The notes beneath the pieces are model-generated. The model did no database searches and was not told the origin of the DNA. It saw only the letters and a list, made by a program, of their open reading frames with translations. Positions 1 to 5,430 of a DNA stretch of 5,430 nt are shown here, one piece after another; within the stretch, counting starts at the first letter, position 1, and each line of letters opens with the position of its first letter. The position numbers were made by a program, and so were the translations under genes. Source of the DNA: Oscillospiraceae bacterium (GTDB lineage: Bacteria > Bacillota > Clostridia > UBA1381); NCBI GenBank assembly GCA_020860985.1, contig JAJBTG010000082.1:1305-6734 (forward strand), given 5' to 3'.

Positions 1-197
1 CTCGTTTTGTCGCGCAGGAGCTTATGAAAAGCGACATAGATATGAAAAAATTTATAAAATCCGATAAAATAGACGTTGAACCGGTACTCGCCGATGCGGG
101 CGATAAGCCGGACAACCTCGCCGAGATGTCGCATTTGAGAACCATAGGTCTTGTGAATGTTCCGTCGGATTTGGATAATGACATCGATAAAATTTAA
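1..197 (+). CDS. C-terminal end of an unrecognised protein (5' truncated)
   Basis: The frame with codons starting at position 3 is open from the window edge to a TAA at 195-197, giving about 64 residues. The residues are hydrophilic and charged, with many Asp and Lys, and include a SHLRTIGLVNVP stretch near the end. There is no transmembrane segment or motif that I recognise, so no function is proposed. That it is real coding sequence is inferred from the open frame, from the good intrinsic terminator immediately after the stop, and from a new promoter beyond that terminator. An AGGAG at 16-20 lies only 3 bases before an in-frame ATG at 24, so a tiny 57-residue gene is possible. That spacing is poor, however, and the tail of a larger gene is more likely. 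It is transcriptionally separate from the downstream genes. Confidence 0.6.
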   Translation, partial: RFVAQELMKSDIDMKKFIKSDKIDVEPVLADAGDKPDNLAEMSHLRTIGLVNVPSDLDNDIDKI

Positions 198-205
198 ACG
201 TGCAG

Positions 206-240
206 GCTGCCGCTGTTTCTTAACGCGGCAGCTTTTATTT
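206..240 (+). terminator. Rho-independent terminator of the upstream gene
   Basis: A perfect 8-bp GC-rich stem (GCTGCCGC at 206-213 with GCGGCAGC at 225-232) encloses an 11-nt loop and is followed at once by a T-rich run (TTTTATTT, 233-240). It begins 8 bases after the TAA at 195-197, which fits a terminator for that gene and separates it from the YerC-family unit. Confidence 0.88.
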
Positions 241-325
241 CTATTGCCTTTCTTCCGTCCGACTGTTCGGCCTCTTAAGCCGCAAGCATCTCTCCCGCGA
301 TTAACCGCAATCATAAAATATATTG

Positions 326-354
326 TTTACTTTCACATATTAAAGTGGTATAAT
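326..354 (+). promoter_or_regulatory. Sigma-A-type promoter with extended -10 for the regulator-methyltransferase unit
   Basis: A perfect TATAAT -10 box lies at 349-354. It is preceded by the extended element TGG (346-348) and, after a 17-nt spacer, by a -35-like TTTACT (326-331; 4 of 6 matches to TTGACA). Transcription would start near 361, leaving only about 15 nt of leader before the TTG start at 376. Two AT-rich inverted repeats overlap the element (ACTTT/AAAGT at 329-346 and TATTA/TAATA at 338-355). They could be operator half-sites but are too short to be convincing. Confidence 0.8.
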
Positions 355-363
355 AGAAGTATT

Positions 364-369
364 GAGGTG
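364..369 (+). promoter_or_regulatory. Ribosome binding site that selects a TTG start
   Basis: GAGGTG at 364-369 is followed by a 6-nt spacer and a TTG at 376. The next in-frame ATG (385) would be 15 nt away, which is too far. The site is therefore the main reason for choosing TTG 376. It sits almost at the predicted transcription start. Confidence 0.75.
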
Positions 370-375
370 ATTGTT

Positions 376-666
376 TTGAAAAACATGACTAACGAAAATC
401 TGAATACCCTGTTCAACGCGATACTCAGCCTTGAAACGCTTGATGAATGCTACAGCTTTTTTGAGGATTTATGTACCGTTTCGGAGCTTAAATCCATGTC
501 GCAGAGAATGGAGGTCGCGCTAATGCTTCGCGATAAGCGCGTCTATACCGATATAGCCGCAAAAACCGGCGCTTCCACCGCCACCATAAGCCGTGTAAAC
601 AGGTGTATTAATTACGGCAAGGATGGGTACAATTTAGTGATTGACCGTTTGAGAAAGGATGAATAA
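376..666 (+). CDS. yerC: YerC/YecD-family TrpR-like DNA-binding protein
   Basis: This is a 96-residue protein belonging to the TrpR superfamily branch called YerC/YecD, a widespread Firmicutes family of unknown target; the Bacillus YerC is about the same length. Visible hallmarks are the DLCTVSEL-KSMSQR segment (residues 31-44), a helix-turn-helix at about 57-77 containing GASTATISRVNR, and the NYGKDGY ending typical of the family (79-85). Compared with E. coli TrpR from memory, Arg44 and Arg73 line up with the arginines flanking the indole of bound tryptophan (Arg54 and Arg84), while the following glycine is replaced by Val74. Ligand binding is therefore uncertain. The frame stays open upstream to 157, but that extension runs through the terminator and promoter and is not protein-like, so TTG 376 is chosen on the ribosome binding site. 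The stop abuts the next ATG, implying one transcript with the methyltransferase. Function inferred: cytosolic transcriptional regulator, possibly autoregulatory. Confidence 0.9.
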   Translation: MKNMTNENLNTLFNAILSLETLDECYSFFEDLCTVSELKSMSQRMEVALMLRDKRVYTDIAAKTGASTATISRVNRCINYGKDGYNLVIDRLRKDE

Positions 667-1404
667 ATGAAAAGCTATTCCGATTTCGCCGGCATATACG
701 ATTCGCTTATGCACGGCGATATAGACTATGAAAAATGGGCGGACTACATAGAAAATCTTTTTGATATGTACGGCATAAATCCCAATCTTGTATGTGACCT
801 CGCCTGCGGCACCGGAAACATTACCATTCCTCTCGCAAGGCGTGGATACGACATGACCGGCGTTGATATTTCCGAGGATATGCTCAACGCCGCGCGCGCT
901 AAGGCGCAGGGACTCGATATACTTTTCCTCAATCAAAGCATGACAAGGCTTGACTTGTACGGCACAATGGGGGCATTTCTCTGTATGATTGACGGCATAA
1001 ATTATGTAGTCGCGCCGAAGCTTTTGGAACGTGCCTTCAAGCGCATGAAAACGTGCTTCATGGACCCCGATGCGCTGTTCATTTTCGATATCAGCACTCG
1101 CTATAAGCTTAAAAATATAATCGGCGAAAATACCTTCGTCCACTCCGACAAGGATATTTTCTACACCTGGCAGAACAGATATATAGCTTCAAAAAACATT
1201 TCGGATATGCTTCTTACGTTTTTTGTACGGCAGGGCGGTGCCTACCGCCGATTTGAAGAGCGTCATATTCAAAGAGCGTACACCGAAAAGGAGCTTCGCT
1301 ATATGCTAAAAAAAGCGGGATTCACGGAAATTCACACATATCACGAGCTGACCTTTGAAAGCCCCCGCTCGGACAGTAAAAGAATAGTGTTTGTTTGCCG
1401 TTGA
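667..1404 (+). CDS. Class I SAM-dependent methyltransferase
   Basis: A 245-residue Rossmann-fold methyltransferase of the Methyltransf_11/25 type. Motif I, DLACGTGN, is at residues 44-51 (the glycine-rich SAM loop). Motif II, GVDIS, is at 65-69, with Asp67 placed to hold the SAM ribose hydroxyls. The FLCMIDGINYV region (104-114) corresponds to the strand-4/post-motif segment. The N-terminal YSDFAGIYDSLM and the C-terminal YTEKELRYMLKKAGF followed by a terminal RIVFVCR strand are typical of the YqeM-like group of small-molecule or unknown-substrate methyltransferases in Firmicutes. There is no signal peptide or membrane segment, so it is cytosolic. The methyl acceptor cannot be read from sequence. 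The start is ATG 667, directly after the TAA of the regulator gene, with AAAGGA at 654-659 inside that gene at 7-nt spacing. This supports co-translation from the promoter at 326-354. No convincing terminator follows; the gyrA promoter begins 15 bases after the stop. Confidence 0.9.
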   Translation: MKSYSDFAGIYDSLMHGDIDYEKWADYIENLFDMYGINPNLVCDLACGTGNITIPLARRGYDMTGVDISEDMLNAARAKAQGLDILFLNQSMTRLDLYGTMGAFLCMIDGINYVVAPKLLERAFKRMKTCFMDPDALFIFDISTRYKLKNIIGENTFVHSDKDIFYTWQNRYIASKNISDMLLTFFVRQGGAYRRFEERHIQRAYTEKELRYMLKKAGFTEIHTYHELTFESPRSDSKRIVFVCR

Positions 1405-1419
1405 ATTTAGCGTAAACAC

Positions 1420-1448
1420 TTGATTTTTACGGCATTTTGTGATAAAAT
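1420..1448 (+). promoter_or_regulatory. Sigma-A-type promoter with extended -10 for gyrA
   Basis: TTGATT (1420-1425) and TAAAAT (1443-1448) are separated by an ideal 17-nt spacer, and the -10 box is preceded by the extended element TGA (1440-1442). Transcription would begin near 1455, giving a leader of about 86 nt before the gyrA ATG. I see no strong riboswitch- or attenuator-like fold in that leader. A weak hairpin (1411-1431, 6 bp) overlaps the -35 region. Confidence 0.8.
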
Positions 1449-1529
1449 AAACAGTATAAATACAGTTAATAATTTTTAGTATTTTCTCGCGGTGCAACCT
1501 GTTTGTGTTACCCGTGAAAAAGATATAGT

Positions 1530-1535
1530 AGGAGG
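1530..1535 (+). promoter_or_regulatory. Strong gyrA ribosome binding site
   Basis: A full consensus AGGAGG at 1530-1535 is followed by a 5-nt spacer and the ATG at 1541. It decides between this start and the in-frame ATG at 1574 (Met12), which has no comparable site. Confidence 0.9.
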
Positions 1536-1540
1536 AGCAA

Positions 1541-4066
1541 ATGGTAAAGAAAGCTAAGGAAAAAGAGCTGGATATGTCCATCATCGAAAATCAGAAAGTC
1601 GTTGATGTTGACCTGAACAGTGAAATGAAACAATCGTACATCGATTACGCCATGAGCGTTATTGTAAGCCGCGCGTTGCCCGATGTCCGCGACGGTCTGA
1701 AACCTGTTCACCGACGTATCCTTTATGATATGTACGAGTCGAATCTGCTTTATGAGAATGACTTTAGAAAATCGGCGACAACCGTCGGCGATGTTCTCGG
1801 TAAGTACCATCCCCACGGCGATTCCTCCGTTTATGACGCGATGGTTCGTCTTGCGCAGGATTTTTCTCTGCGCTACCCGCTTGTTTTGGGCAAAGGAAAC
1901 TTCGGTTCCGTTGACGGCGACCCCCCTGCGGCATACCGTTATACGGAAGCAAAAATGTCGAAAATATCGGCAAATATGCTCACCGATATTGAAAAGGACA
2001 CCGTTGATTTCGTACCTAACTATGACGATAAGCTCCGCGAACCCGATGTTTTGCCGTCGCGTTTCCCGAACCTGTTGGTAAACGGTTCGTCCGGTATCGC
2101 AGTAGGTATGGCTACAAATATCCCGCCCCATAATTTATGCGAGGTTATCGACGGAATTACAGCCGTTATCGACGACCCTCTGATTACCATCGACGAGCTT
2201 ATGACGCACATTCAAGGCCCCGACTTCCCGACGGGCGGCATTATCATGGGCAAAAGCGGAATACGCAACGCCTACACAACGGGACGCGGCAGAATAATTT
2301 TGCGCGCAAAAGCGGAAATAGAGGAAACCGAAAGCGGAAAAATGCGTATAGTTGTTTCCGAGCTTCCCTACCAGGTCAACAAGGCTAAGCTTGAAAAGCA
2401 TATCAACGAGCTTGTACATGAGGGCAAGCTTGACGGAATATCCTCAACGCGCGACGAATCGGACGAAAATATTCATCTTATAATCGAGCTAAAGCGTGAC
2501 GCTAACCCGAACGTCGTTCTTAACAATCTATATAAATTTACGCAGATGCAGGACACCTTCGGCGTTATTTTGATTGCGCTTGTCGATAAAAAACCCAAGG
2601 TTCTTAATCTGAGGGAAATGATTGACTATTACATCGCTCATCAGGAGGATGTTATAGAGCGCCGAACAAAGTATGATTTGGTTAAGGCGCAGGAACGCGC
2701 GCATCTTCTCGAGGGATACAGAACCGTTATAGATAATGTGGACGAGGTTGTTCATATTATCCGCGCGGCAAAGAGTATTCCCGACGCTAAAGAGGCGCTT
2801 TGCGAGCGCTTCGCGCTTGATGATATTCAGGCGACCGCAATAGTTCAGATGCAGTTGGGACGTTTGTCCGGCATGGAGCGCGACAAGATTGAAAACGAAT
2901 ATAACGAGCTTACGGCGAAAATAGCCGAATACAAGGATATACTCGCAAACGAATCGAGAGTTCTTGAAATCGTCAAGGAGGATTTGACGGAGCTTAAAAA
3001 CAAATATGGCGACAGCCGCAGAACGGATATAGCCATGGTATTCGATGAAATCGATACCGAGGATTTGATTGATGAAGAGGACGTTATAATAACAATGACG
3101 CATAACGGTTATGTTAAGCGTATGCCGGTTGACACATACCGTTCACAGCGCCGCAGCGGACGCGGAATTTCCGGTATGACAACGCGCGATGAGGACGTTG
3201 TCGAGCATATGTTCTCATCGTCAACGCATGACACTATTTTGTATTTCACAACCCGCGGCATGGTATATAAGCTCAAGGGCTATCAAATTCCCGAGGCAAG
3301 CCGTCAGGCGAGGGGTACGGCGATAGTTAATATTCTTCCGCTCGAACCCGATGAAAAGATAACGGCTATGCTCCCCGTAAGGGAATTTGAGGACGGTAAG
3401 TATCTCACGTTCTTTACAAGGAACGGCCTTGTTAAGAAAACGGATTTAATGGACTACTCGCGCATACGCAACGGCGGTTTGAGAGCGATAGACCTCAACG
3501 AGGGCGACGAGCTTATTAATGTTTCGCTTACGGACAACACACAGAACCTTATTCTTGTAACGCATAACGGTCTTGCCATACGCTTCAAGGAAACGGATGT
3601 ACGTCAAACCGGCCGCACAACGCGCGGAGTTATGGGCATACGCCTTAAGCCCGGCGATTACGTTATCGGCGCGGGCATTACGGAGCCGGATTCAAAGCTT
3701 CTTGTTATCACGGAAAACGGATACGGCAAAAAGACCGAGCTTACGGAATACCGAGGTCAAAACCGAGGCGGTCTTGGAATCCTTACCTATAAGATTACCG
3801 ATAAAACCGGTAAAATCGCGGCGATGAAAACGGTAACGGACGAGGACGATATTATGATTATTACCTCGGACGGCATTGTTATTCGTATGCACTCGGACGA
3901 GATAAGCACCTACAGCCGTAATACGCAGGGCGTTCGCCTGATGCGTTTGGGAAGCGGCGTAAAGGTAGTAAGTCTTGCGTTGACAGAGCGCGGAAATGAC
4001 GAGGAGGAATCCAACGACGGCGAGGAAACGCAGTCGGAAATAACGGAAGGAGATAATGAGGAATAA
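1541..4066 (+). CDS. gyrA: DNA gyrase subunit A
   Basis: A complete 841-residue GyrA, the DNA-breaking and rejoining subunit of the ATP-dependent type IIA topoisomerase that, as A2B2 with GyrB, introduces negative supercoils. The numbering runs 12 ahead of E. coli. The winged-helix/breakage region (about 40-150) holds the RYT triad with catalytic Tyr134 (E. coli Tyr122). DNA-bending Ile186 (E. coli Ile174) lies in [11 protein letters not shown] tower domain follows, then a long coiled coil (about 360-505) and a six-bladed beta-pinwheel (about 515-815) whose blades recur as variants of T-x-NG-x-V. The GyrA box is QRRSGRG at 536-542, against the usual QRRGGKG or QRRGGRG. Its presence, with all six blades, favours GyrA over ParC. 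The quinolone-resistance positions are wild type: Ser95 and Asp99 (E. coli Ser83 and Asp87), in [10 protein letters not shown]. The tail (819-841) is strongly acidic, 12 of 23 residues. It has its own promoter and overlaps the next gene by one base. gyrB is not adjacent upstream. Confidence 0.98.
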   Translation: MVKKAKEKELDMSIIENQKVVDVDLNSEMKQSYIDYAMSVIVSRALPDVRDGLKPVHRRILYDMYESNLLYENDFRKSATTVGDVLGKYHPHGDSSVYDAMVRLAQDFSLRYPLVLGKGNFGSVDGDPPAAYRYTEAKMSKISANMLTDIEKDTVDFVPNYDDKLREPDVLPSRFPNLLVNGSSGIAVGMATNIPPHNLCEVIDGITAVIDDPLITIDELMTHIQGPDFPTGGIIMGKSGIRNAYTTGRGRIILRAKAEIEETESGKMRIVVSELPYQVNKAKLEKHINELVHEGKLDGISSTRDESDENIHLIIELKRDANPNVVLNNLYKFTQMQDTFGVILIALVDKKPKVLNLREMIDYYIAHQEDVIERRTKYDLVKAQERAHLLEGYRTVIDNVDEVVHIIRAAKSIPDAKEALCERFALDDIQATAIVQMQLGRLSGMERDKIENEYNELTAKIAEYKDILANESRVLEIVKEDLTELKNKYGDSRRTDIAMVFDEIDTEDLIDEEDVIITMTHNGYVKRMPVDTYRSQRRSGRGISGMTTRDEDVVEHMFSSSTHDTILYFTTRGMVYKLKGYQIPEASRQARGTAIVNILPLEPDEKITAMLPVREFEDGKYLTFFTRNGLVKKTDLMDYSRIRNGGLRAIDLNEGDELINVSLTDNTQNLILVTHNGLAIRFKETDVRQTGRTTRGVMGIRLKPGDYVIGAGITEPDSKLLVITENGYGKKTELTEYRGQNRGGLGILTYKITDKTGKIAAMKTVTDEDDIMIITSDGIVIRMHSDEISTYSRNTQGVRLMRLGSGVKVVSLALTERGNDEEESNDGEETQSEITEGDNEE

Positions 4067-4962
4067 TGAAAAAAATTACTTTATCGGCAGTTATACTTTC
4101 AGCGGCGGTTATGCTTACCGCCTGCGGAAACGGCGGCGGGGAAAGCGCGGTTTCGACAGCGGAGCCTATTCCCACCGTTGACCCCGAGCTTACCGAAAAC
4201 ACGATTAAAGCCACTATCGAGCTTGAGGACGGCGGAGAAATAGAATTGGAGCTTTACCCCGACCTTGCTCCCGAAACGGTTGACAACTTCGTAGAGCTTG
4301 CGGAGGACGGCTTCTATGACGGAACCATATTCCACCGCGTTATCGAGGACTTTATGATTCAGGGCGGCGGCTATGACGAAAATCTTAAGGAGCAGAAAGC
4401 AAGCACGATTAAAGGCGAGTTCGCCGCGAACGGATTTGAAAACACACTCTCTCATACCAGAGGTGTAATTTCAATGGCGCGCGCGCAGCAATTCGACAGC
4501 GCGTCAAGCCAGTTCTTTATTGTGCAGGAGGACGCGACCTATCTGGACGGTCAGTACGCGGCATTCGGCATTGTTACAGACGGCATGGATGTTGTTGACG
4601 ATATTGCCTCGTCAAGAACGGGTACGGTTTCATCCTCCGGTATGGACGATGTCCCCGTCAACCCGATTGTTATAGAAACAATAACCATCGGCAACGGCTC
4701 CTCAAGCTCCAAAAGCTCAAATAAAAGCAGCAGCAAAAATGATGCCGATGAGGACGACGATAATATTGACAATGAGGATTTAGACGAGGATGATATTCTA
4801 AACAGTATTTTGTGCGGCGGCAGCGATGAGGATGATGACGCAATCTTATCATCAGGAAGCTCCAAAAGCTCGTCCGGCAGCTCGAACAGTTCATCGGGAA
4901 GCTCAAGCAGCTCATCCGGCAGTTCTAAAAGCTCGAACAGCTCAAGCACATTAGGTCTTTAA
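4066..4962 (+). CDS. Secreted cyclophilin-type peptidyl-prolyl isomerase lipoprotein with Ser/Asp-rich tail
   Basis: A 298-residue prolyl cis-trans isomerase predicted to be anchored outside the cytoplasmic membrane. Residues 1-20 are a lipoprotein signal with lipobox LTAC and lipidated Cys20. A short linker leads to a cyclophilin domain (about 47-208) carrying FHRVI (Arg91, the catalytic arginine matching human CypA Arg55), FMIQGG (Phe96, Met97, Gln99), SQFFI (Gln149, Phe151) and LDGQYAAFG (160-168). The CypA Trp121 and His126 positions are Tyr159 and Tyr164. The last 87 residues (212-298) are low complexity: 36 Ser and 18 Asp/Glu, with one Cys, ending in GSSxSSS heptads. This is an unusual addition, since such stretches more often sit between anchor and domain. 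The ATG overlaps the gyrA stop (TAATG, 1 base). The ribosome binding sites are suboptimal: AAGGAG at 4047-4052 is 13 nt away and GAGGA at 4058-4062 only 3 nt. Translational coupling to gyrA is therefore likely. No promoter of its own is apparent. Confidence 0.94.
   Translation: MKKITLSAVILSAAVMLTACGNGGGESAVSTAEPIPTVDPELTENTIKATIELEDGGEIELELYPDLAPETVDNFVELAEDGFYDGTIFHRVIEDFMIQGGGYDENLKEQKASTIKGEFAANGFENTLSHTRGVISMARAQQFDSASSQFFIVQEDATYLDGQYAAFGIVTDGMDVVDDIASSRTGTVSSSGMDDVPVNPIVIETITIGNGSSSSKSSNKSSSKNDADEDDDNIDNEDLDEDDILNSILCGGSDEDDDAILSSGSSKSSSGSSNSSSGSSSSSSGSSKSSNSSSTLGL
4855..4938 (+). repeat. Four tandem 21-bp units coding GSSxSSS heptads
   Basis: Four in-frame 21-bp units (4855-4875, 4876-4896, 4897-4917, 4918-4938) encode GSSKSSS, GSSNSSS, GSSSSSS and GSSKSSN. 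The protein period is exact, while third bases vary (AGC, TCA, TCC, TCG and AGT all occur). The array therefore looks old or selected at protein level rather than a fresh slippage product. It forms most of the C-terminal end of the lipoprotein isomerase. Confidence 0.85.
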
Positions 4963-4988
4963 TACACGGGGTTTTTCCCCATACCTAA
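4951..4988 (+). other. Possible bipartite hairpin between the two isomerase genes
   Basis: TTAGGT (4951-4956) is complementary to ACCTAA (4983-4988), and inside it GGGG (4968-4971) pairs with CCCC (4977-4980) around a TTTTT loop. The left side carries an 11-nt bulge. The left arm covers the last codons of the lipoprotein gene. There is no real T-run after it (only ATTTTC after a second CCTAA at 4990-4994), so it is at best a weak terminator or a processing or stability element. It could also be chance. Confidence 0.35.
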
Positions 4989-5000
4989 CCCTAAATTTTC

Positions 5001-5005
5001 GGAGG
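5001..5005 (+). promoter_or_regulatory. Ribosome binding site of the second cyclophilin
   Basis: GGAGG at 5001-5005, with an 8-nt spacer to ATG 5014, is much better placed than the site serving the preceding lipoprotein. The second isomerase can therefore be translated independently. No clear promoter is visible in the 51-base gap, so it is probably on the gyrA transcript. Confidence 0.85.
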
Positions 5006-5013
5006 ATACGATT

Positions 5014-5430
5014 ATGACAAAAACAAATATTGAAATAGAAATGGAAAACGGCGGTATTATCAAGGCGGAGCTTTATCCCGAAATCGCACCGATTACGGTG
5101 GATAACTTCATCGGTTTGATTGACGCTAATTGCATTGACGGTTTAATCTATCACAGAGTAATACCGGGATTTATGATTCAAGGCGGCGGCTTTGACGAGG
5201 ACGGAAACCATAAGGAGGCGGCATCCATCAAGGGTGAATTTGACGGCAACGGCGTCAGCAATCCATTGAAGCACACCCGCGGCGTATTATCGATGGCGCG
5301 AACCATGTTCCCGAACAGCGCGTCGAGCCAGTTCTTCATCATGCACGACGACGCTCCTCACTTGGACGGTCAATATGCGGCATTCGGAATGGTAACGGAC
5401 GGCATGGACGTAGTAGATGAAATTGCCGAA
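5014..5430 (+). CDS. Cytosolic cyclophilin-type peptidyl-prolyl isomerase (3' truncated by the window)
   Basis: The frame is open from ATG 5014 to the last base, giving the first 139 residues. There is no signal peptide: the cyclophilin fold begins within the first ten residues, so the protein should act in the cytoplasm, catalysing prolyl bond isomerisation in folding proteins. The catalytic signature is present: YHRVI with Arg48 (CypA Arg55), FMIQGGG with Phe53, Met54 and Gln56, SQFFI with Gln106 and Phe108, and LDGQYAAFG at 117-125. The position of CypA Trp121 is His116 and that of His126 is Tyr121. About 60% of aligned residues match the preceding lipoprotein's domain by hand count. It lacks the lipobox, and the visible part has no low-complexity tail. 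Typical single-domain bacterial cyclophilins are 150-200 residues, so only the final strand or two should be missing, unless it also carries an extension beyond the window. Confidence 0.93.
   Translation, partial: MTKTNIEIEMENGGIIKAELYPEIAPITVDNFIGLIDANCIDGLIYHRVIPGFMIQGGGFDEDGNHKEAASIKGEFDGNGVSNPLKHTRGVLSMARTMFPNSASSQFFIMHDDAPHLDGQYAAFGMVTDGMDVVDEIAE

Noticed and set aside
16..26. Separate small gene starting at ATG 24 after AGGAG
   Set aside because: The spacer is only 3 nt and the same frame is open to the window edge, so an internal chance match within a longer gene is more likely.
157..375. N-terminal extension of the YerC-like frame up to an ATG at 157
   Set aside because: The extension overlaps the end of the upstream gene, an intrinsic terminator and a strong promoter. 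YerC proteins are about 100 residues, and the good ribosome binding site points to TTG 376.
1411..1431. Hairpin CGTAAA/TTTACG after the methyltransferase
   Set aside because: It has only a 6-bp AT-rich stem and no following T-run, and it overlaps the gyrA -35 box. It is not a credible terminator.
1811..1840. Possible quinolone-resistance substitution in gyrA
   Set aside because: The positions matching E. coli Ser83 and Asp87 are Ser95 and Asp99, i.e. wild type. Ser96 at the Ala84 position is a natural variant and not evidence of resistance.
1508..2131. Long minus-strand open frame opposite the start of gyrA
   Set aside because: It lies antisense to the most conserved part of gyrA, shows no family motif, and crosses the gyrA ribosome binding site. 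It is a codon-bias shadow.
4741..4845. EF-hand or dockerin-like calcium loop in the Asp-rich block
   Set aside because: The acidic residues do not follow the DxDxDG spacing, and the required glycine and the closing Glu at position 12 are absent. It is simply an acidic low-complexity segment.
4551..4949. Minus-strand open frame with repeated LPDELLE-like units
   Set aside because: It is the antisense reading of the GSSxSSS and acidic codons of the lipoprotein tail. It has no ribosome binding site or promoter, and its repeats follow from the + strand repeats.
4983..4994. Telomere-like ACCTAACCCTAA string
   Set aside because: It is only two imperfect units in an intergenic gap of a bacterial operon. 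It is better explained as part of the small inverted repeat, or as chance.

Overview
The window looks like a piece of chromosome from a low-to-moderate GC monoderm bacterium of the class Clostridia (Oscillospiraceae/Ruminococcaceae-like or a relative; genus not determinable by eye). The reasons are a YerC/YecD-type TrpR-like regulator, strong AGGAGG-type ribosome binding sites, a TTG start, sigma-A promoters with extended -10 elements, a Clostridia-like GyrA and a lipobox-bearing lipoprotein. All genes lie on the + strand. I see no mobile element, CRISPR array, tRNA or rRNA.

Layout. Positions 1-197 hold the C-terminal end of an unrecognised gene, closed by a good intrinsic terminator (206-240). 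A new unit starts at an extended -10 promoter (326-354). It contains a 96-residue YerC/YecD-family DNA-binding protein (TTG start at 376) and, directly abutting it, a class I SAM-dependent methyltransferase (667-1404). A second strong promoter (1420-1448) and an 86-nt or so leader precede gyrA (1541-4066), which encodes a complete 841-residue DNA gyrase subunit A. The gyrA stop codon overlaps by one base the start of a cyclophilin-type peptidyl-prolyl isomerase lipoprotein (4066-4962), which ends in a striking Ser/Asp-rich tail. After 51 bases that can fold into a bipartite hairpin, a second cyclophilin with no signal sequence (5014 to the window end) begins and runs off the edge.

How the genes relate. 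The regulator and methyltransferase look co-transcribed, but neither the DNA target nor the methyl acceptor can be read from sequence. gyrA has its own promoter and is joined to a prolyl-isomerase pair: one copy predicted to fold proteins outside the membrane, the other in the cytoplasm. The two cyclophilin domains share about 60% of residues by hand count and probably arose by an old duplication.

I looked for an undescribed system and did not find a convincing one; this is mostly housekeeping sequence. The most unusual items are the low-complexity C-terminal tail of the lipoprotein isomerase, the membrane/cytosol cyclophilin pair coupled to gyrA, and a TrpR-like protein that keeps the two arginines corresponding to tryptophan-pocket residues.
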